Part shown: piece after piece, positions 6,358 to 7,163 of the stretch
How the letters are laid out: every line of letters begins with the position of its first letter
Numbering within the stretch: the first letter of the stretch is position 1
Source: Oscillospiraceae bacterium
GTDB taxonomy: Bacteria; Bacillota; Clostridia; Oscillospirales; Ruminococcaceae
Assembly: GCA_016297675.1 (NCBI GenBank)
Contig: JAEDGE010000103.1
Span: 1-7,163, forward strand
DNA: 7,163 nucleotides
Direction of reading: 5' to 3'
The notes under the pieces: model-generated
Database searches by the model: none
Told to the model about the DNA's origin: nothing
What the model saw: the letters and a program-made list of their open reading frames with translations, nothing else
Program-made: the position numbers and the translations under genes

Positions 6358-6399
6358 TAAGAGAACCGGCATCCTTTTTACAGGATGCCGGTTCTCTTA
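6358..6399. terminator. 18-bp hairpin between convergent genes, possible bidirectional terminator
   Basis: Bases 6358-6375 pair perfectly with 6382-6399 around a six-base loop (TTTTAC). The stem is GC-rich in its middle (ACCGGCATCC paired with GGATGCCGGT). It lies 15 bases past the stop codon of the minus-strand repeat protein and at the end of the plus-strand operon, the normal place for a shared terminator between convergent genes. Against this, neither side is followed by a run of T: the plus side continues with ATAGAATATAAAAATTT and the minus side with TATACTGTCC. It may instead be the last arm of the neighbouring structured repeat. Confidence 0.5.
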
Positions 6400-6414
6400 A
6401 TAGAATATAAAAAT

Positions 6415-7163
6415 TTATTCGGAAACTGTGAATTTCTGATAGGAAACAATCTTATTCTGATAGCTGCCATTCGTTGCAACTACACCATAATAATAGGTAT
6501 CTGCTGACAACAAATTGAAGTTCACATATGCATCCAACTGGCTAATATCATAACTCTTTGCATACGGAGCAACAGTCTTACCAGTAATCAGATTTCCAGA
6601 AGAACTGAAAACCCCTACCGTCAAGCTGGTAATATTCGAAGATGCCGACTTGACGGTACCACGAATGCTAACTGCCTTCCCTACTTTAATGTTAGGAATG
6701 GTTTTCCCACCGGAAAGACTCATGGTATCTGCCTGATTCTGAGAATTGCTCTTTTCCGTTACCTGAAATGCCTGATTGGTCACAACAGTATTGGACTGTG
6801 TCCCATTCGATACAATTACACGATAGGTATAACTTCCAGGCGTCAGCAGGTTGAAGTTGACATATGCATCCAAATTCTGCAAGTCATAGGATTTTGCATT
6901 TGGTGTAACGGTCTTGCCCGTAATCAAATTGCCAGAAGCAGAATAAACACCAACCGTCAGTTTTGTGATATTGGAGCTTGTAGATTTGACGGTTCCCTTT
7001 ACCACAACCGCACTGCCTTCCGCAATATTCGGCACACTCGTTCCACCTGTGATGCTAAGCGTATCCGATACAGCACTGCTGCTATCCGATACGGTAAACT
7101 TCTGGTTAACAAGCGTATCATTGGAATACGAAGCATTCGTTGCAATAACCTTGTAATAGTATG
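6415..7163 (-). CDS. C-terminal part of a tandem-repeat, probably secreted surface protein (partial)
   Basis: A minus-strand frame stays open from the window edge to the TAA at 6417-6415 (248 full codons); the start lies beyond 7163. It consists of tandem beta-rich repeats with a 112-residue period: a last unit (6418-6726, about 103 residues), a full unit (6727-7062) and the tail of a third (from 7063). Each unit shares the pattern SxxGGxxxPNI, then G-AVxxxGTVKSxSSNITxLTVGV, SGNLITGKTVxPxAKSYD, LDAYVNFNLL and Y-Y-V-xxNG. Units are joined by Ser/Asn/Asp-rich linkers. The protein ends directly after a repeat, with no LPxTG sorting motif, hydrophobic tail or dockerin, so anchoring, if any, must come from the unseen part. 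Similar repeats accompany peptidoglycan hydrolases and other secreted proteins in ruminococci (recollection, not checked). The frame also contains an internal GTG at 7035, which is not a real start. No catalytic domain is visible, so the enzymatic role cannot be stated. Confidence 0.85.
   Translation of the reverse strand, partial: YYYKVIATNASYSNDTLVNQKFTVSDSSSAVSDTLSITGGTSVPNIAEGSAVVVKGTVKSTSSNITKLTVGVYSASGNLITGKTVTPNAKSYDLQNLDAYVNFNLLTPGSYTYRVIVSNGTQSNTVVTNQAFQVTEKSNSQNQADTMSLSGGKTIPNIKVGKAVSIRGTVKSASSNITSLTVGVFSSSGNLITGKTVAPYAKSYDISQLDAYVNFNLLSADTYYYGVVATNGSYQNKIVSYQKFTVSE
6418..7062 (-). repeat. Two complete tandem repeats of 336 bp period inside the surface-protein gene
   Basis: The nucleotide phrases around 6515 and 6851 (both TTGAAGTT-ACATATGCATCC with one differing base) are exactly 336 bases apart, matching the 112-residue protein period. 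The units are clearly similar at DNA level but have diverged in the linker (KSNSQNQAD against the SDSSSAVSD linker further upstream). This suggests duplication followed by drift rather than a very recent expansion. Confidence 0.8.

Noticed and set aside
6234..6399. CRISPR array
   Set aside because: The repeats are inverted arms of single hairpins, not regularly spaced direct repeats with unique spacers.
6179..6400. 73-codon plus-strand frame through the hairpin block
   Set aside because: The region is explained by near-complete inverted repeats, the product looks random and no ribosome binding site precedes it.

Overview
The window looks like chromosomal DNA of a low-to-moderate GC Gram-positive gut-type anaerobe, most plausibly a Ruminococcus-like member of the Oscillospiraceae. 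That placement is an inference from three things: strong AGGAGG-type ribosome binding sites, a threonine-rich extracellular stalk, and a secreted-type tandem-repeat protein of a kind I associate with ruminococcal surface proteins. No 16S or other phylogenetic marker is present apart from a partial inorganic pyrophosphatase.

Layout. (1) Positions 1-245, minus strand: the N-terminal 81 residues of a family I inorganic pyrophosphatase (ppa), with a near-perfect sigma-70 type promoter at 322-350. (2) Positions 246-675: an AT-rich divergent intergenic region holding the ppa promoter, an extended -10 promoter for the rightward operon, and small palindromes. (3) Positions 676-6146, plus strand: four tightly packed genes encoding a MoxR-family AAA+ ATPase, a DUF58 membrane protein, a large membrane transglutaminase of the TgpA/YebA type, and a six-helix HdeD/DUF308-like membrane protein. 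The junctions are a 1-base overlap, a 19-base gap and a 17-base gap, so this reads as one operon. (4) Positions 6147-6414: a non-coding junction containing a dense array of perfect inverted repeats (6234-6399), including a 73-nt segment that folds as a four-way cloverleaf, a 20-3-20 hairpin and an 18-bp hairpin. (5) Positions 6415-7163, minus strand: the C-terminal end of a large protein built of 112-residue tandem repeats, truncated at the window edge.

The MoxR-DUF58-transglutaminase trio is a widespread conserved module (B. subtilis yeaC-yeaD-yebA has the same order). MoxR probably acts as a chaperone-like ATPase at the inner face of the membrane on its DUF58 partner. The transglutaminase-like protein places a Cys-His-acid domain outside the cell between a seven-helix N-terminal bundle and a final anchor. 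What the module does to the envelope is not established. The DUF308 protein is a less usual fourth member.

The most unusual part of the window is the 6234-6399 structured intergenic block. It has no coding potential, lacks U-tracts after its hairpins, and is best explained as a structured RNA, a palindromic mobile repeat (MITE or REP-like), or a compound bidirectional terminator. I cannot decide among these from one copy.
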